From: Myxococcales bacterium
GTDB taxonomy: Bacteria > Myxococcota_A > Polyangia > Polyangiales > Polyangiaceae
Reading direction: 5' to 3'
Length of the DNA: 64,000 nt
Assembly (NCBI GenBank): GCA_004193285.1
Contig: SECP01000013.1
Span: forward strand, 62,001-126,000
Under the pieces are notes generated by a model that saw nothing but the letters and a program-made list of their open reading frames with translations, did not search any database and was not told the origin of the DNA. Made by a program: the position numbers and the translations under genes. Positions 31,700-42,000 of the stretch are shown here, one piece after another. Every line of letters begins with the position of its first letter. The stretch's first letter is position 1.

Positions 31700-31905
31700 A
31701 GGTGGCCGTTCGCGGCGTCGTCGCGACACCGATGTCGGTCGCCGGACATGGCGCGCCGCAGCGCAGGCGAACGACTTCGTTGTCGCGGCCATTTGACTGG
31801 CTCCGCCGTCGCCGGCGCGCAGCATCCGAGGCGCCGAGCCTCGTTGACGAGCGCCCACGTGGGCGCCCGCATTCGCAGCGCCTCGCAAACAGCCATTGCG
31901 ATCAT
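31700..31905 (-). pseudogene. Degenerate second copy of the small gene
   Basis: The minus strand begins with MIAMAVCEALRMRAPTWALV, the same as the intact copy at 31596, then loses similarity. Weak echoes (GACATCGGTGTCGCGAC, aligning with GACATCGACCTCGCGAT of copy 1) sit near 31720-31745 in a shifted frame. This suggests a decayed tandem duplicate. Confidence 0.35.
31841..31904. repeat. 64-bp direct repeat, copy 2
   Basis: Partner of 31541-31604, two mismatches, same orientation. Confidence 0.9.
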
Positions 31906-32119
31906 GCCCCATCGGGGCGATCGGCGATGCGTGCGGTCGTAGCCCTCGTCGATACGTGGATAACCGCCGTCGAAGCCGACTGGGCGCTAGCACTGCGGAC
32001 GCTCATCAGGTGACAACGCTTGCCGGGAACGAGGCGAGCAGGGGAACCGAACGACGATACGGCAGCTTCTGCGAGGAGGGCTGCGACGTGGCAGCCCTCC
32101 TTGCGAAGATCTTACCCGC

Positions 32120-32866
32120 TCAGATGCAGGCGACTCCGCACGCTGCGCCGGGACACTCCTCTTCCGTGACGCAGCCCGTCTCCACGAGGCTACATTGGCT
32201 CATGGCTGCGCCGCCGCTGCATGCCACGCAGCGCGAGACGAGCGAGGTGCCTTCTGGACAAGTCACGTCGTCGTCCGGGCAGCCCGCCTCGTTGCAGATG
32301 AGCTGACCGTCGTCGCACTCGCACTCGTTGCAGTCGAAAGGGCTGGGGATGCGCCGGGCGCCGTGCGGGTAGGTGACGCCCGCGACGCGACACGCGGCTT
32401 GGCGGCCGTCTCCACACACGCCGTCCTCCGCCGAGACCCAGTGACCTTCCTCGCAGTAAAGCGCCACGCGCCAGGGCTGGCCCTCGTACTCCGTGAGCAC
32501 GCACTCGGGCGGCGCCGCGTCGCAAGCGCACCCGGTGAAGCCGGACTCGATGGCGAGGTAGGGGCGTTTGGTCGGAGAAAAGCAGTCGGTTCCAGCGCCT
32601 CCGGCTGCGCCAGCAATACCAGCGCCTCCGGCTGCGCCAGCAATACCAGCGCCTCCGGCTGCGCCGGCGATGCTCGGAGGCTTCGGCGTGCCGGTGCCGC
32701 CGTTCGGTAGCACGGCGCCCTTTCCGGCGTTCTCGTCGTTGCGGGTGCCTCCGCTGCCTCCACCCGCGACGGGCTCATCCCCCAGCGCACGCTCGGTCGG
32801 CGCGCACGCCGCCGCGACGCCCAGCAGCATGAATCCGAATCCCCACCCCGTATTTAGATGCTTCAT
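32120..32866 (-). CDS. Cys-rich lipoprotein with tandem Ala/Gly repeats
   Basis: 248 residues. Lipoprotein signal MKHLNTGWGFGFMLLGVAAAC with lipobox VAAAC-type; a longer in-frame start exists six codons upstream but adds charged residues before the signal. Linker of Gly/Ala/Asn, then three perfect nine-residue repeats (IAGAAGGAG). The C-terminal region holds about 20 cysteines (DCNECECDDGQLICNEAGCP), resembling extracellular Cys-knot or VWFC-type modules. Function not known. The gene lies downstream of the ECF sigma block on the same strand, 65 bases after it, and is probably separate. Confidence 0.75.
   Translation of the reverse strand: MKHLNTGWGFGFMLLGVAAACAPTERALGDEPVAGGGSGGTRNDENAGKGAVLPNGGTGTPKPPSIAGAAGGAGIAGAAGGAGIAGAAGGAGTDCFSPTKRPYLAIESGFTGCACDAAPPECVLTEYEGQPWRVALYCEEGHWVSAEDGVCGDGRQAACRVAGVTYPHGARRIPSPFDCNECECDDGQLICNEAGCPDDDVTCPEGTSLVSRCVACSGGAAMSQCSLVETGCVTEEECPGAACGVACI
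32592..32672. repeat. 27-bp tandem repeat, three copies, inside the lipoprotein gene
   Basis: Two identical 27-base units and a third with four changes at its end, encoding the IAGAAGGAG peptide repeat in frame. A unit length divisible by three keeps the gene open, so copy number could vary. Confidence 0.85.
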
Positions 32867-32931
32867 CCTAGTTCCTCCACTCAAGTCTTGTCGTGGGGGC
32901 CGCCCATCGATCCCTCAGGGTCCGAAAGCGG

Positions 32932-33702
32932 TCAAGGAGCCGCGAGCAGCGCCCTGAGGCGCGCGGCGTGCGGATCGTTCGGGTAGCTCACGAGGTAGCG
33001 TTCGGCGAGCGCGCGCGCCGCGTCGTTGCGCCCGGCGCTGGCGAGCGCGTCGATGCGCAGCAGCTGGGCTTCGCGGTCCAACGTGCCGGTGCGGGCGCGG
33101 CGGTCGTGATCGTCGAGCTCACGCAACGCCGCCGCGGCGTCGCCCGCCGTGAGCGCGCGCCGAGCGCCGTCGATGAGCGCGATTTCTCGGCTCAGGCTCT
33201 GGCCGTCGGGTAGGCGCGCGCTCGAAGCGGCGCTGGGAACTGGCGCGGCGGCCGCGACCACGCGTTGGGGGGCGCGCTGCGGCGTGCCGGTGGCCGCGGT
33301 TGCGCTCGCGCTGGTCGCGGGCCGAATTGGGGGCGCCGGGAGCCGCTTGGCGGGTTGCGATTCGGCCTCGACGGCGGGGCGGACGGCCGCTGGATTCGAC
33401 GCCCTCTCGGCGGGAGCCGCGAGGTGTGAGGCCAGCGTCGCGCTGCCCGCCAGCGTCAAGCCAATGAGCGTGCCCACCGCCAGCGACTTGAGCGCGACGG
33501 TCGCCGCGCCCGCGGTCGCCACGGTGGTGGTCGCCGCGGCGGCGGTCGCGGTGCTGCCGGCGATGGCGGTGGCGCTGAGGCCGAGTGCGAGCGCCGCTCC
33601 GCGCACGGCCTTGGCGTGCGGTCGCTCCGCTGCTCCGGCGTGCAGCAGGTTGCGCGCGGCGGTGTTTCTACTCGACTCGAGCAAACGAACGGGGCCGTTC
33701 AT
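32932..33702 (-). CDS. Probable sigma-factor partner with membrane anchor and TPR-like tail
   Basis: 256 residues. Starts at MNGPVRLLESSRNTAARNLL, overlapping the ECF sigma stop in ATGA, so coupled to it. Residues about 40-100 are very Ala/Thr-rich and hydrophobic, one or two membrane helices (VALKSLAVGTLIGLTLAGSA). The C-terminal 100 residues form helical pairs (LIDGARRALTAGDAAAALRE, LRIDALASAGRNDAARALAE, YPNDPHAARLRALL) with a TPR flavour. Such a gene directly after an ECF sigma often encodes its membrane regulator; here no ZAS zinc motif is present, so a different mode of restraint is likely. That role is inference. Confidence 0.7.
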   Translation of the reverse strand: MNGPVRLLESSRNTAARNLLHAGAAERPHAKAVRGAALALGLSATAIAGSTATAAAATTTVATAGAATVALKSLAVGTLIGLTLAGSATLASHLAAPAERASNPAAVRPAVEAESQPAKRLPAPPIRPATSASATAATGTPQRAPQRVVAAAAPVPSAASSARLPDGQSLSREIALIDGARRALTAGDAAAALRELDDHDRRARTGTLDREAQLLRIDALASAGRNDAARALAERYLVSYPNDPHAARLRALLAAP

Positions 33703-34304
33703 GAGTCTCCTGAGGGCGACGGCAGGTGCTGGTCGACCCACGCTTCGAAGGCGTCGCGCGCGCGCCGCAGCCGCGACGTCGCGGTTCCGAGGGGAATTTC
33801 CAGAGCTCGGGCGATCTCCGGGAGCGAGAAACCCTCCAGCTCGTAGAGCACGAACACCTGCCGTTGGAGGTCCGGCAGCGTGGCGAGCGCGCGGTCCAGC
33901 TGCTCGCGCCGCTGCTGCTGAACGAGCAAGCTCTCCGGATTACGTTCGCTGCTCGGCGCGACGTCCACCGATTCTACCGGCTCTTCGCGCAAGCGGGCGT
34001 GCTGCCGGCGAAAGTTCGCGGCGACGCGCGCGGCGATACCGAGCAGGTAGGGCCGCTCCCGGCCTAGCTCCACGACTTCGATGCGCGCCGCGAAGGCAAC
34101 GAACACGTGCTGCGCGGCGTCGTCGGCCTGGCTCTCGCCGACGCCGAAGCGGCGCAGGCTGCGCCACACCGTCTCGAAGTGCTCGCCCAGCGCTTGCGCG
34201 ATGCGAAGCTCTTCCTCGACCGAGCGGCGCCGCGGCGCCTCCCGTGCCTCCGCCCGCGCGTCGCCCGAGCGCGGGTCGGCGGGGATGACGGAGCGGGATG
34301 CCAC
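33699..34304 (-). CDS. ECF-family RNA polymerase sigma factor
   Basis: 201 residues. Region sigma2 has VWRSLRRFGVGESQADDAAQ, then HVFVAFA and YLLGIAARVAANFRRQHARL. Region sigma4 has RALATLPDLQRQVFVLYELE and SLPEIARALEIPLGTATSRL followed by RRARDAF, the HTH expected of an ECF factor. It redirects RNA polymerase, usually to stress or envelope genes. It lies 47 bases after a beta-barrel gene and before a membrane/TPR protein that overlaps its stop; all are on the same strand as the two giant transglutaminase-like genes. It could drive this very operon; no matching promoter motif was proved. Confidence 0.93.
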   Translation of the reverse strand: MASRSVIPADPRSGDARAEAREAPRRRSVEEELRIAQALGEHFETVWRSLRRFGVGESQADDAAQHVFVAFAARIEVVELGRERPYLLGIAARVAANFRRQHARLREEPVESVDVAPSSERNPESLLVQQQRREQLDRALATLPDLQRQVFVLYELEGFSLPEIARALEIPLGTATSRLRRARDAFEAWVDQHLPSPSGDS

Positions 34305-34351
34305 GAACGTGCTTTGTCACACCACGCGCGATTCGATCCCCCGCGCTCCAC

Positions 34352-35305
34352 TCACCAGAGCTGGTAAGCCAGGCCCGCGCGAAAATACCAAGTAATAACG
34401 GGAGGTTGATGAACCTGGGTGGTGGGAGCAAATACGAAGTGGTCGCGAACGACAACGCCGCGAGCGCTGCCCGATAGGTCCAGCCTGAGCCGCCGTGACA
34501 AGCCGAGCTGGCCGATGGCACCCGCGCCCGCGCTGAGCCACGGCATGGTCTGAGACCGCTCGTTGCGCGCCTCGATGCCGCGCGCCAGGACCGCGCCCGT
34601 GTCTGCGACCGCGCACAGCCGCAGCTCGGCGCGATTCCAAGCGAGGCGCAGCCCGCAGGCATGAACCCGCGCCAGGAGGAGCTGGAAGCGGGCGTCTCCG
34701 ACCGGGGTGGTCACGTCGACGGCGCGCCCGTACAGCGCCGTCAATCGCACACTGGGGGCGAGCGCGGCGCCCGTGACGGCGCCGAGCTCCACCGAAGCGG
34801 AAGCCGCATAGGCAGGACTTGGCGCCGCGCCGCCTTCGAGACCCACGCCGCCGGACACCGCGAGCCAGGTGGGACGAGTTGCGGGCTGGCGCGGCGCAGG
34901 CGCAGCCGGCGGGGTTGGCAAGGGTTCGGCGCTGGGCGCGGGTTTGGGGGCGCTTTCCTGCACCGGAGCCGGTGGGCTGGCGGGCCGCGACGCCAGGATC
35001 ATCGCCGCGATCACCGCCATCGACTGCGCGGCCTCGGCGCAATCGTCGGCAGCGATCTCGCGATCTTGGCTGCTGCCGTCGTCGAGCTCCACGCGCAGCC
35101 TTCGCGGTTGTCCCGGCGCTGGCGCGAGCTCGACCTCGAAGCGCACCTGAGCGCCCTCGGCCGCTCGCGCCTGGGGAGCGCGCGCCAGGATGGCCGCCTC
35201 GAGCTGCGCCACCGTCGGGCAGTCCTCCCCAGCGTGGTAGGCCACCGAGAACGTCGGTCCGCTCGCCTCGGCCAGGCCCCAGACGAGCGTCGCAATGCCG
35301 AGCAT
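34352..35305 (-). CDS. Exported protein with putative C-terminal beta-barrel
   Basis: 317 residues. A short signal-like start (MLGIATLVWGLAEASG), an N-terminal domain beginning FSVAYHAGEDCPTVAQLEAA with strands LRVELDDGSSQDREIAADDC, a Pro/Ala-rich linker (about 110-145), then a region of alternating strands ending in VITWYFRAGLAYQLW, a likely outer-membrane strand signature. This split architecture (periplasmic domain, Pro linker, barrel) recurs in myxobacteria beside ECF genes. It follows the 1250-residue gene after five bases, so it belongs to the same operon. Confidence 0.75.
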   Translation of the reverse strand: MLGIATLVWGLAEASGPTFSVAYHAGEDCPTVAQLEAAILARAPQARAAEGAQVRFEVELAPAPGQPRRLRVELDDGSSQDREIAADDCAEAAQSMAVIAAMILASRPASPPAPVQESAPKPAPSAEPLPTPPAAPAPRQPATRPTWLAVSGGVGLEGGAAPSPAYAASASVELGAVTGAALAPSVRLTALYGRAVDVTTPVGDARFQLLLARVHACGLRLAWNRAELRLCAVADTGAVLARGIEARNERSQTMPWLSAGAGAIGQLGLSRRLRLDLSGSARGVVVRDHFVFAPTTQVHQPPVITWYFRAGLAYQLW

Positions 35306-35310
35306 GTTCG

Positions 35311-38300
35311 TTACGGCAGCCGAACCCGAACGGAGTGGAACAGGGCTTCGTCCGCCTGCCGCGCAAAATCTTGAAATTTGCCGTAATTTTGCGGCTGAAC
35401 GCGGCCGGCGGGGAGCTCGATTTCGCGATCCAGGACGAGGGTGTTGCCTTGTTGGGCATCGCGCACCGTGACTTGGCGCTCGCCGTCTTTGACGGACTTG
35501 GGGGGCGCGAGCTGCTCGAGCTGGGAGCCGGGCGGGAGCTCGAGCGTGAGCTTGATGCGCTGGTGCGTCGCGTCCACCAGGAGCAGCGGGGTTTGGCGCG
35601 ACGGGAGCACCGCGAGCTGGCTGAGGCGCGCGCCGAACGGCGGGGAGACGAGCAGTGAGCCGTTGCTGCGCTCCGCGAAGGTTTGCACGTGGCCTTGCAC
35701 GTGGATGAGCAGCGGGCTGTCCAGATCGTCGAAGTGATCCACCCGGTACTCGCTGAGCTGGATGCCGCGCAGCTCACGGCCCAGCAGTCGTGATTCGAGC
35801 ACGCTGCGCAGCTGATCTTCCGGAAGCTGGCTGAGCGCGTTGCGCAGGCCCGTCGCGTATTTCCCGGTGAATTTGAGGGTTAGAGTCACGTCCGCCGCGC
35901 CGGTGGGGGCGAGCTTGACCTGGCCTTCGTAGGCCATGTCGTCTTGCATGCCTTCTTTGGGCGTCTGCGTGAGGAGCGGCGCGCCGCGGGAGAGGAGGTA
36001 AGCGGGCATGCCGCGCGCCTCCGCGGGGACATAGCCGAACGGGGCGTACTTGGAGCCGAGCGTGAGCCAGGTACCTTTGGCGCCGCCGACGCGGATGAGG
36101 GGCTGCGTGAACAGCGCTTGCTCGGAGAACGGACCGGTGGGAGGCAGGGCGAGGCGGTTCTGCGCCGCCGCGTAGTCCACCTGAATGTCCAGCGCGGCGC
36201 AGAGCGTGATGTAAGCGCGCCACAGGTTGCCGTTCTTGCCGACGACGGCGCGGCGACCGTCGTCTTCTTCGCCTTCTTGCACGTTGCCGACGACCCAGCG
36301 GTAGAGCTTTTTGGCTCGTTCGCTCTGCTGGGTGGCGGGGGCCACGATGCGCTGGGCGATGCGCACGATGCGCGGATCCTTCGGCGTGAGGTCGGTGAGC
36401 CCGTCGCTCATCGCGCGGAGGGCGGTCGCGAGATCCGCGCCCCAGCCGATCTGCACGCTGGGCAGAAACTCGCTGATCGGGGCGCCGAACGGCTCGACCG
36501 GCGCCGCTGGGCTCTGGTCCACGCGCCAGCGGCGTACCACCAAGGAGCCCAGCTCCTTCACCTCCGGCGGCGGCACGTTGTTCTTCGCCTCGATCTGCAG
36601 CGGTCGATCTTTGGGCGACACGACCACGAACTCGGAGCGGGCGTAGGCGATGTTCTCTTCGCGGAAGAACCAGCGCGGGCCGAAGTAGCGCATGCCGCGC
36701 TCGCCGTCCCCACGGCTGCTCTCGATGCGCTCGGTCTCGACGTAGTCGCCCACCTCCAGGTGGGGCAGCGTGGCGGTGGGTTTGCCCTCGACCAGCTCCG
36801 GCTCGTAGATCTTGCCGTTTTTCTTGATCACGCGGAGGTGCAGCCAGAGCCCGCGACGGAGCTCCTGCTCCGCTTGCTGCGTGATCGCCTCGGCGCTCTG
36901 CACCTGGATGATCTCGTGCTCCAGCATGCGACTCGAGCCGTCCGAGTGTACCCAAACCGCCGAGTAATCCAGCACGCGCGCGGCGGTGCCGGGCAGGTTC
37001 ACGCCGGACTTTTCGTAAGCGGCGATGATGGTCTTCGCGTCCAGCCGGTACGGCTCCAGCTCCGTCGCGCCTTCCACCAGATCCAGCGCCTCCTCGATGC
37101 TGTCCGTATCTGCGCCGCCTTCCACCGCCGCGACGAGCGCGGTGACGAGCGCGTCCGTCTTTCCGGAAGCGAGGCCCGCGTCCGCGAGCGCGAGGCGCGC
37201 CTGCGTGTTCTTCGGGTTCTGTTTGATCGCGGCCTCGAGCTTGTTCCACGTCTCCTTCTCGTTACCGGCTCGCACCATCACGTCGAACACGCGCTCGGCG
37301 ATGTCCTTCCGCTCCGGCCGACGCGCGCCGATGCGCTTCAGCTCCGCGAGCGCCTCCGCGTAGTCGCGCCGCGCGAGCGCGCGCGCGAACATCACCTCCG
37401 AGTCGGGGTTCAGCTCCCGGGCGCGCTTCGCCAGCTTGTCCGCGAGCGCGGCGTCCCCGGCTGCTTCCAGAACCGGGAGCGCGACCTCGAGCGCGTCCGA
37501 GTCGTCCGCGAAGCGGGTGGCGAGCTCGCGCGCCGAGGTCGAGTAGGCCGCGTACCAGCCGAGCTCGTTGTACATGCGAGTGAGCGAAGCGAGGATCGCC
37601 GGCACTTGCGGGAACTTCTTCGACAGCTCCTTCAGCTGGCGCGCCCCCTCCGGCATGCCGCTCTTTTCCGCCTCCCAAAGGGCGAGGGAGAGCCGCGGCG
37701 ACCATAGCTCGGGGTCGCGCTTCACGGCGCGCTCGTTCAGCTGGCGCACCAAATCGCGCCGCTGGCTGTTTTGGTAGATGGGGTCGCTGTCGCTGAAGCG
37801 CGCGGCCGCGGCGAGGGAGATGCCGGTGGCGCGCGCCGGGTCCGCCACGAGCGGCTCGATCATGACCGAAGCGACGTCCGCTCCGCCGTCTTCGCCGGCC
37901 AGGTTGGCGAGCACGAACCGGAGCAAGTCGTCCTTCGGATCGGTGACGCCGCTCTTCGACACGTAGCGTGCGACGGTGTTGACCGCGAGCACGTCCGGCT
38001 TGGCCAGCGTGTACGGCTTGTAGCCGTCGTTGTCCGTGACCGCGCCGAGGGGGCGGCCGTCCCGCGCGAGCAGTCGAATCTCCGCGCTGGGCTCGGTTAC
38101 CTCGACTAGCACCCGGTGCCGACCCGCGCCGACCGCGGCTCCGCCGGCCACGTTCGTCCAAGTGCCCCAGTCGCGCACGTCGTGGGAGACGAGCAAGGTG
38201 TCGTCGACCCAGATGCGCAGCGCGCGGCCGGCCCAGACGACCAGCTCGGTCGGCTGCTTGAGGGTGACGAACGTCTCCGCGTAGTAGACGCCGCCGGGCA

Positions 38301-39063
38301 GCGGCTCCTTCGGCTCCACCCGGCATGCTCCCTGCGTCACCGCGAGGACGCGCGGCGGCTCACCTTGGCCGAGCTCGGTCGGAAAGCGCGCCGGCCAGGG
38401 GCCGGGCGCCTCCGCCGGGAACGAGCGCAGTAAATCCGGCGCGGCGTTGCGCCCGAATGGCCCCGCCAGCCGCACCTTGTCCGAGCAGCCGTGGAGCTTG
38501 CGGGCCAGGCTCTTCACGTCTTTTTCGCCCTCCGAGTAAGCCTCGGCGAGCGCGAAATCCGCGAGCTCCGCGCGGGCGCGGAAGCCGAGCTGACCCGGCT
38601 CCTTGAGCGCGAGCTGCACGAACGGCTTCCACCGCTTCCACAGCTGAGGGTCGTTCGAGCGGAAGCCCACCGCTTGGCGCGCCGCGTACCAACCCAAGAT
38701 CTCCGCGCGTGGGTCGTTGCTCTCCCGCGCCGCGCGCACCGCGCGCATCAAGCTCTCCGGCGCTTGCTTCAGCCGACCATGCGAGAGGTCGTCCAAACCG
38801 CGGCCCAGCTCCGCCAGCAAGTCCCCCGCCTTGGCTTTATCCAGCGCTTGGCGGGCTTGCTTGGCTCGCTCCGGGTTGCCGTCCGGTAGGACCAGCTCGG
38901 CCAAGAACCAGGCGCCGTTTTGCTTGTCGTCACGCTCGGCGCTCGTACGCAGCTCTGCGACGGTCGGCGCCTTCGCGCCCTCCCCGGAAGAGGACGCGCA
39001 GGAGCTGGCGAACAGGAGAAGAGGAAGGACGGAGAGAGGCAGCAGCGAGCGGCGAATGCTCAT
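35311..39063 (-). CDS. Giant TPR/DUF3857/transglutaminase-like lipoprotein, catalytic Cys absent
   Basis: 1250 residues. Lipoprotein signal LPLSVLPLLLFASSCASSSG with lipobox ASSC. A TPR-rich middle follows (LSLALWEAEKSGMPEGARQL, ALARRDYAEALAELKRIGAR), then DUF3857-type sequence near 720-860 (VWVHSDGSSRMLEHEIIQVQ, FREENIAYARSEFVVVSPKD). The transglutaminase-like core is at about 900-1020. The active neighbour reads GWGDCKDKATVIVTLLKEL; here the aligned stretch is GKNGNLWRAYITLCAALD, so Cys is replaced by Asn, and the Asp of LYLDG is also gone (TWLTLGSK). I infer a non-catalytic paralogue. It starts in an ATGA overlap with the upstream 1249-residue gene. Confidence 0.88.
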   Translation of the reverse strand: MSIRRSLLPLSVLPLLLFASSCASSSGEGAKAPTVAELRTSAERDDKQNGAWFLAELVLPDGNPERAKQARQALDKAKAGDLLAELGRGLDDLSHGRLKQAPESLMRAVRAARESNDPRAEILGWYAARQAVGFRSNDPQLWKRWKPFVQLALKEPGQLGFRARAELADFALAEAYSEGEKDVKSLARKLHGCSDKVRLAGPFGRNAAPDLLRSFPAEAPGPWPARFPTELGQGEPPRVLAVTQGACRVEPKEPLPGGVYYAETFVTLKQPTELVVWAGRALRIWVDDTLLVSHDVRDWGTWTNVAGGAAVGAGRHRVLVEVTEPSAEIRLLARDGRPLGAVTDNDGYKPYTLAKPDVLAVNTVARYVSKSGVTDPKDDLLRFVLANLAGEDGGADVASVMIEPLVADPARATGISLAAAARFSDSDPIYQNSQRRDLVRQLNERAVKRDPELWSPRLSLALWEAEKSGMPEGARQLKELSKKFPQVPAILASLTRMYNELGWYAAYSTSARELATRFADDSDALEVALPVLEAAGDAALADKLAKRARELNPDSEVMFARALARRDYAEALAELKRIGARRPERKDIAERVFDVMVRAGNEKETWNKLEAAIKQNPKNTQARLALADAGLASGKTDALVTALVAAVEGGADTDSIEEALDLVEGATELEPYRLDAKTIIAAYEKSGVNLPGTAARVLDYSAVWVHSDGSSRMLEHEIIQVQSAEAITQQAEQELRRGLWLHLRVIKKNGKIYEPELVEGKPTATLPHLEVGDYVETERIESSRGDGERGMRYFGPRWFFREENIAYARSEFVVVSPKDRPLQIEAKNNVPPPEVKELGSLVVRRWRVDQSPAAPVEPFGAPISEFLPSVQIGWGADLATALRAMSDGLTDLTPKDPRIVRIAQRIVAPATQQSERAKKLYRWVVGNVQEGEEDDGRRAVVGKNGNLWRAYITLCAALDIQVDYAAAQNRLALPPTGPFSEQALFTQPLIRVGGAKGTWLTLGSKYAPFGYVPAEARGMPAYLLSRGAPLLTQTPKEGMQDDMAYEGQVKLAPTGAADVTLTLKFTGKYATGLRNALSQLPEDQLRSVLESRLLGRELRGIQLSEYRVDHFDDLDSPLLIHVQGHVQTFAERSNGSLLVSPPFGARLSQLAVLPSRQTPLLLVDATHQRIKLTLELPPGSQLEQLAPPKSVKDGERQVTVRDAQQGNTLVLDREIELPAGRVQPQNYGKFQDFARQADEALFHSVRVRLP

Positions 39064-42000
39064 GGTTTTACCAGCAGGCGGGGGCTGAAGGCCGAGTCAG
39101 CCTCCTCACAGAAACGTTTCCAAGCTTGATAGTCGGAGGGATCGATACGCGGCACTTTGATGCTGAGCTTGCTCTTGACGACCACCTCGCCGTGCGCCTG
39201 CTCGACCTTCACCGAGTAGGCGCCGAACGGCGTGGTCTTTTCGACTGGCACGGGTGCCGAGACGACCTTGGAGCCCGCCGGCAACTTGACCCGGTACGTG
39301 TCGTCGATGGTGGTGAACGCCACCAGCTCGACCGGTTGGCGACGCTGCGAGAGCGACGCGTAGTTGGGGGTCAGGCGGAAGCCAGTCGTCACCGGCATGC
39401 TCAGGGTGTCCCCCTCGTTGCGGGCAAACCCCGGCGCGGTCGCCCGGATCTTGATCTTGACCGGCTCCTCCGCGTTGGAGAGGTCGCTCGTGGTCAGGCC
39501 TTGCGCCCCCTCCACGATGGCGACTCCCGGGAAGTCGCCGCCGAGATCGCGTGTCATCCGCTCGCGGCGCGTGGCCTCCGCGCCGTAGGCATCGCGCCAC
39601 GAGGCGGCGTTGTAGCCGCCGGTCGAGTAGTCGATGTCCATCTTCGCGGTACCCTTCGGGTCGAGCTCGACCGACAGCTCGCGGCGGACGAAGTTCTTCT
39701 CCGGATCCGCGAACGGGATGCGGGTCAGCTCGGCCTTGCCGTCGTTGACCCGGAGCACGACCGCACCCACGTCCATCTTCGGCAGCTCGTAGATGCCGGT
39801 GTGCTCGGCCGTTCCGTCCAAGTACAAATCCAGCGACGGCACGTAGGCGATGGCGTGATCGAAGGGGGCAAAGCTCGCGAGCTTCGAGCGGTAATCGCCG
39901 CGCATGCGGGTGCGGGTGACCACGATCGTGCTCTTGATCCCGAGCTCCTTGAGCAAGGTGACGATGACGGTCGCCTTGTCCTTGCAATCGCCCCAGCCGC
40001 GCGCGACGGTTTGCACGCAGCGCCGCGGCTTGTAGCCGTAGATGCCGAACTCCAGCGCGACGTAGCGCGTGTTGTCGGTCACCCACTTGTAGACGGCCTT
40101 CACCTTGTCGAGCTCGGTGGTCTTCCCTTCCGTGATCTTCTTGGCGAGCTTGCGCGTTTCTTCGTCCAGATCGAACTGGTCGCGGATGAGGCCCCAGTAC
40201 CAGCGGCCCAGGTCGTCCCAATTTTGATACGTGGAGACGTGCACCGAGCCGAGCACCTCCGGCCAGGGCGGCATCGCGGGCTCCGGGTTGAGCGGCGCGA
40301 CTTCCTTGGCGGCGAAGCGATAGATGCGCTGATTGCCGGACACAGCGTTGCTGGTCGTCAGACCCGGAATCGTCTGATCGAAGTAGAAGGTGCGCTCCTT
40401 GGGAGTGATGAGAACGTACTCGGCGTTGCTCACCGGCTCGCCGCCCTGTAGGGCAACTATCTCCCCAAAATAATTGCCGAATTCGTTGCGCGGGGTCACG
40501 TCGTCCACTCGGTAGCGAAGCTCGACCACATCCCCCGGCTCCAGACGCGGGAACTGCACGTAGAAGGAGCGTGCGGACGTGTACATCGAGACCGAGGGGT
40601 CGTCGGCCGAACCCTCGCCGTACTCCACCGCTTCGTCGACCTTGCCGTCGGCTCGGTACACCTTGGCGCCCCGCAGCTGCACGACCTGGCGGTCCGCCTC
40701 GTAGCCGAAGCCGTACTGGCGACCGGCGGCGGCGGCGGGCTCGGTCATCGGCTGAAACACGATCTGGCGGAACTGGCTGGAGAGCCCGTTGCCAAACACG
40801 GTGGTCACGGTGAGGTCGCGCAAGGTGCGGCGCGGTTGTCCACCGGCAGGCTTGTAGCGCTCCTTCAGGAACTTGTCGGCTTGCCACGCGTAGGCTTCGT
40901 CCGGCCGGGGCTTGGCCGGCTCCAGGTGCTCGACGTACTCGCGCACGTCGCGCTCCTGCGGGCGGATGCGCAGGATTTCGCGCAGGCTCATCAGCTGCTC
41001 GTCGCGCTTGCCGAGCTCACCGTTCAGCTCCGCTACCGCGCGCAGGGTGCCCACGTCCTCCGGCGCGAGCTCGAGCGAGCGCTTGTACGTCGCGATCGCG
41101 CGCTCCGGCTGCCCGAGCGAGCGGTAGGCGCGCGCGGCCACGCCGAGCGCCCACTGGTTGCCGTTGTAAGCCGCGAGCAGCCGCTCCACCCACCGCTCCG
41201 CCTCGGGGCGATTCCGCCGAGCGATCGACAAGTCGATCATGGACGTGAGGTAGTTACCGTCGTCGAAGCGGCGCGCGGCGTAGCGCTCTTCGGCCTCCGT
41301 CGCGTCCGCGGAGCGACCCAGCAGGCGCAGCTGGCTGCCGTACATATTGAGCAGGTTCACGGACTCCGGCGCTCGCCTCACGGCTTGCTCGAGCACGCCC
41401 AGCGCGGTGCGCGGCAAGCCGGCCATGTTGTAGAGCTCCACCCGGCCCGCGAGCGCGAGCAGGTCGTCCGGATCTTGCGCCAGCACGCGGTCGAAGATCG
41501 GCGAAGCGTCGCGCCAGTTCGGGCTGTTGCGGCGGTGCACGGCGCGCGCGTTGAGCAGCTCTTTTGGCGTTTTGCCCTGCTTCTGCGCGAGCGCCTCGGC
41601 CTTGGTCAGCCATTCATTTTGCTGGTTGCGATCTTCCGCCAAGCGGCTCGCCAGCAAATACCGCTCGATCGTCGGCTCCGTGTCCGCCGCGCGCTGGGAC
41701 AAGTCGCGGGCTTGGTGCAGAGCCGGGTCGTCGCCGTTGGTCTCCGCCAGGTAGCGGGCGAAGGCTTCCAGATCGCGCGCCCGCGGCTTGGCGCCCGCAA
41801 TCATCTTCTCGAAGACCGGCACGGGGCCGAGCGCGAGCTTCGGCTTCACGAAGGCAGCGGGCGCCGCCGTTTTTGGTGCCTTGGCGGATTTGGCAGAGCT
41901 GGCGGCCTTCGTCTGCAGCCGCTCGGACGCCTTTTGGCTGTCCGCGATGTCGATCGAAGCGGTCAAGCGCGCGTCTGGCGCGCCCTTATCGTCTGCCAAG

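Noticed and set aside
31541..31904. Insertion sequence flanked by direct repeats
   Set aside because: No transposase and no inverted termini in or around the 300 bases.
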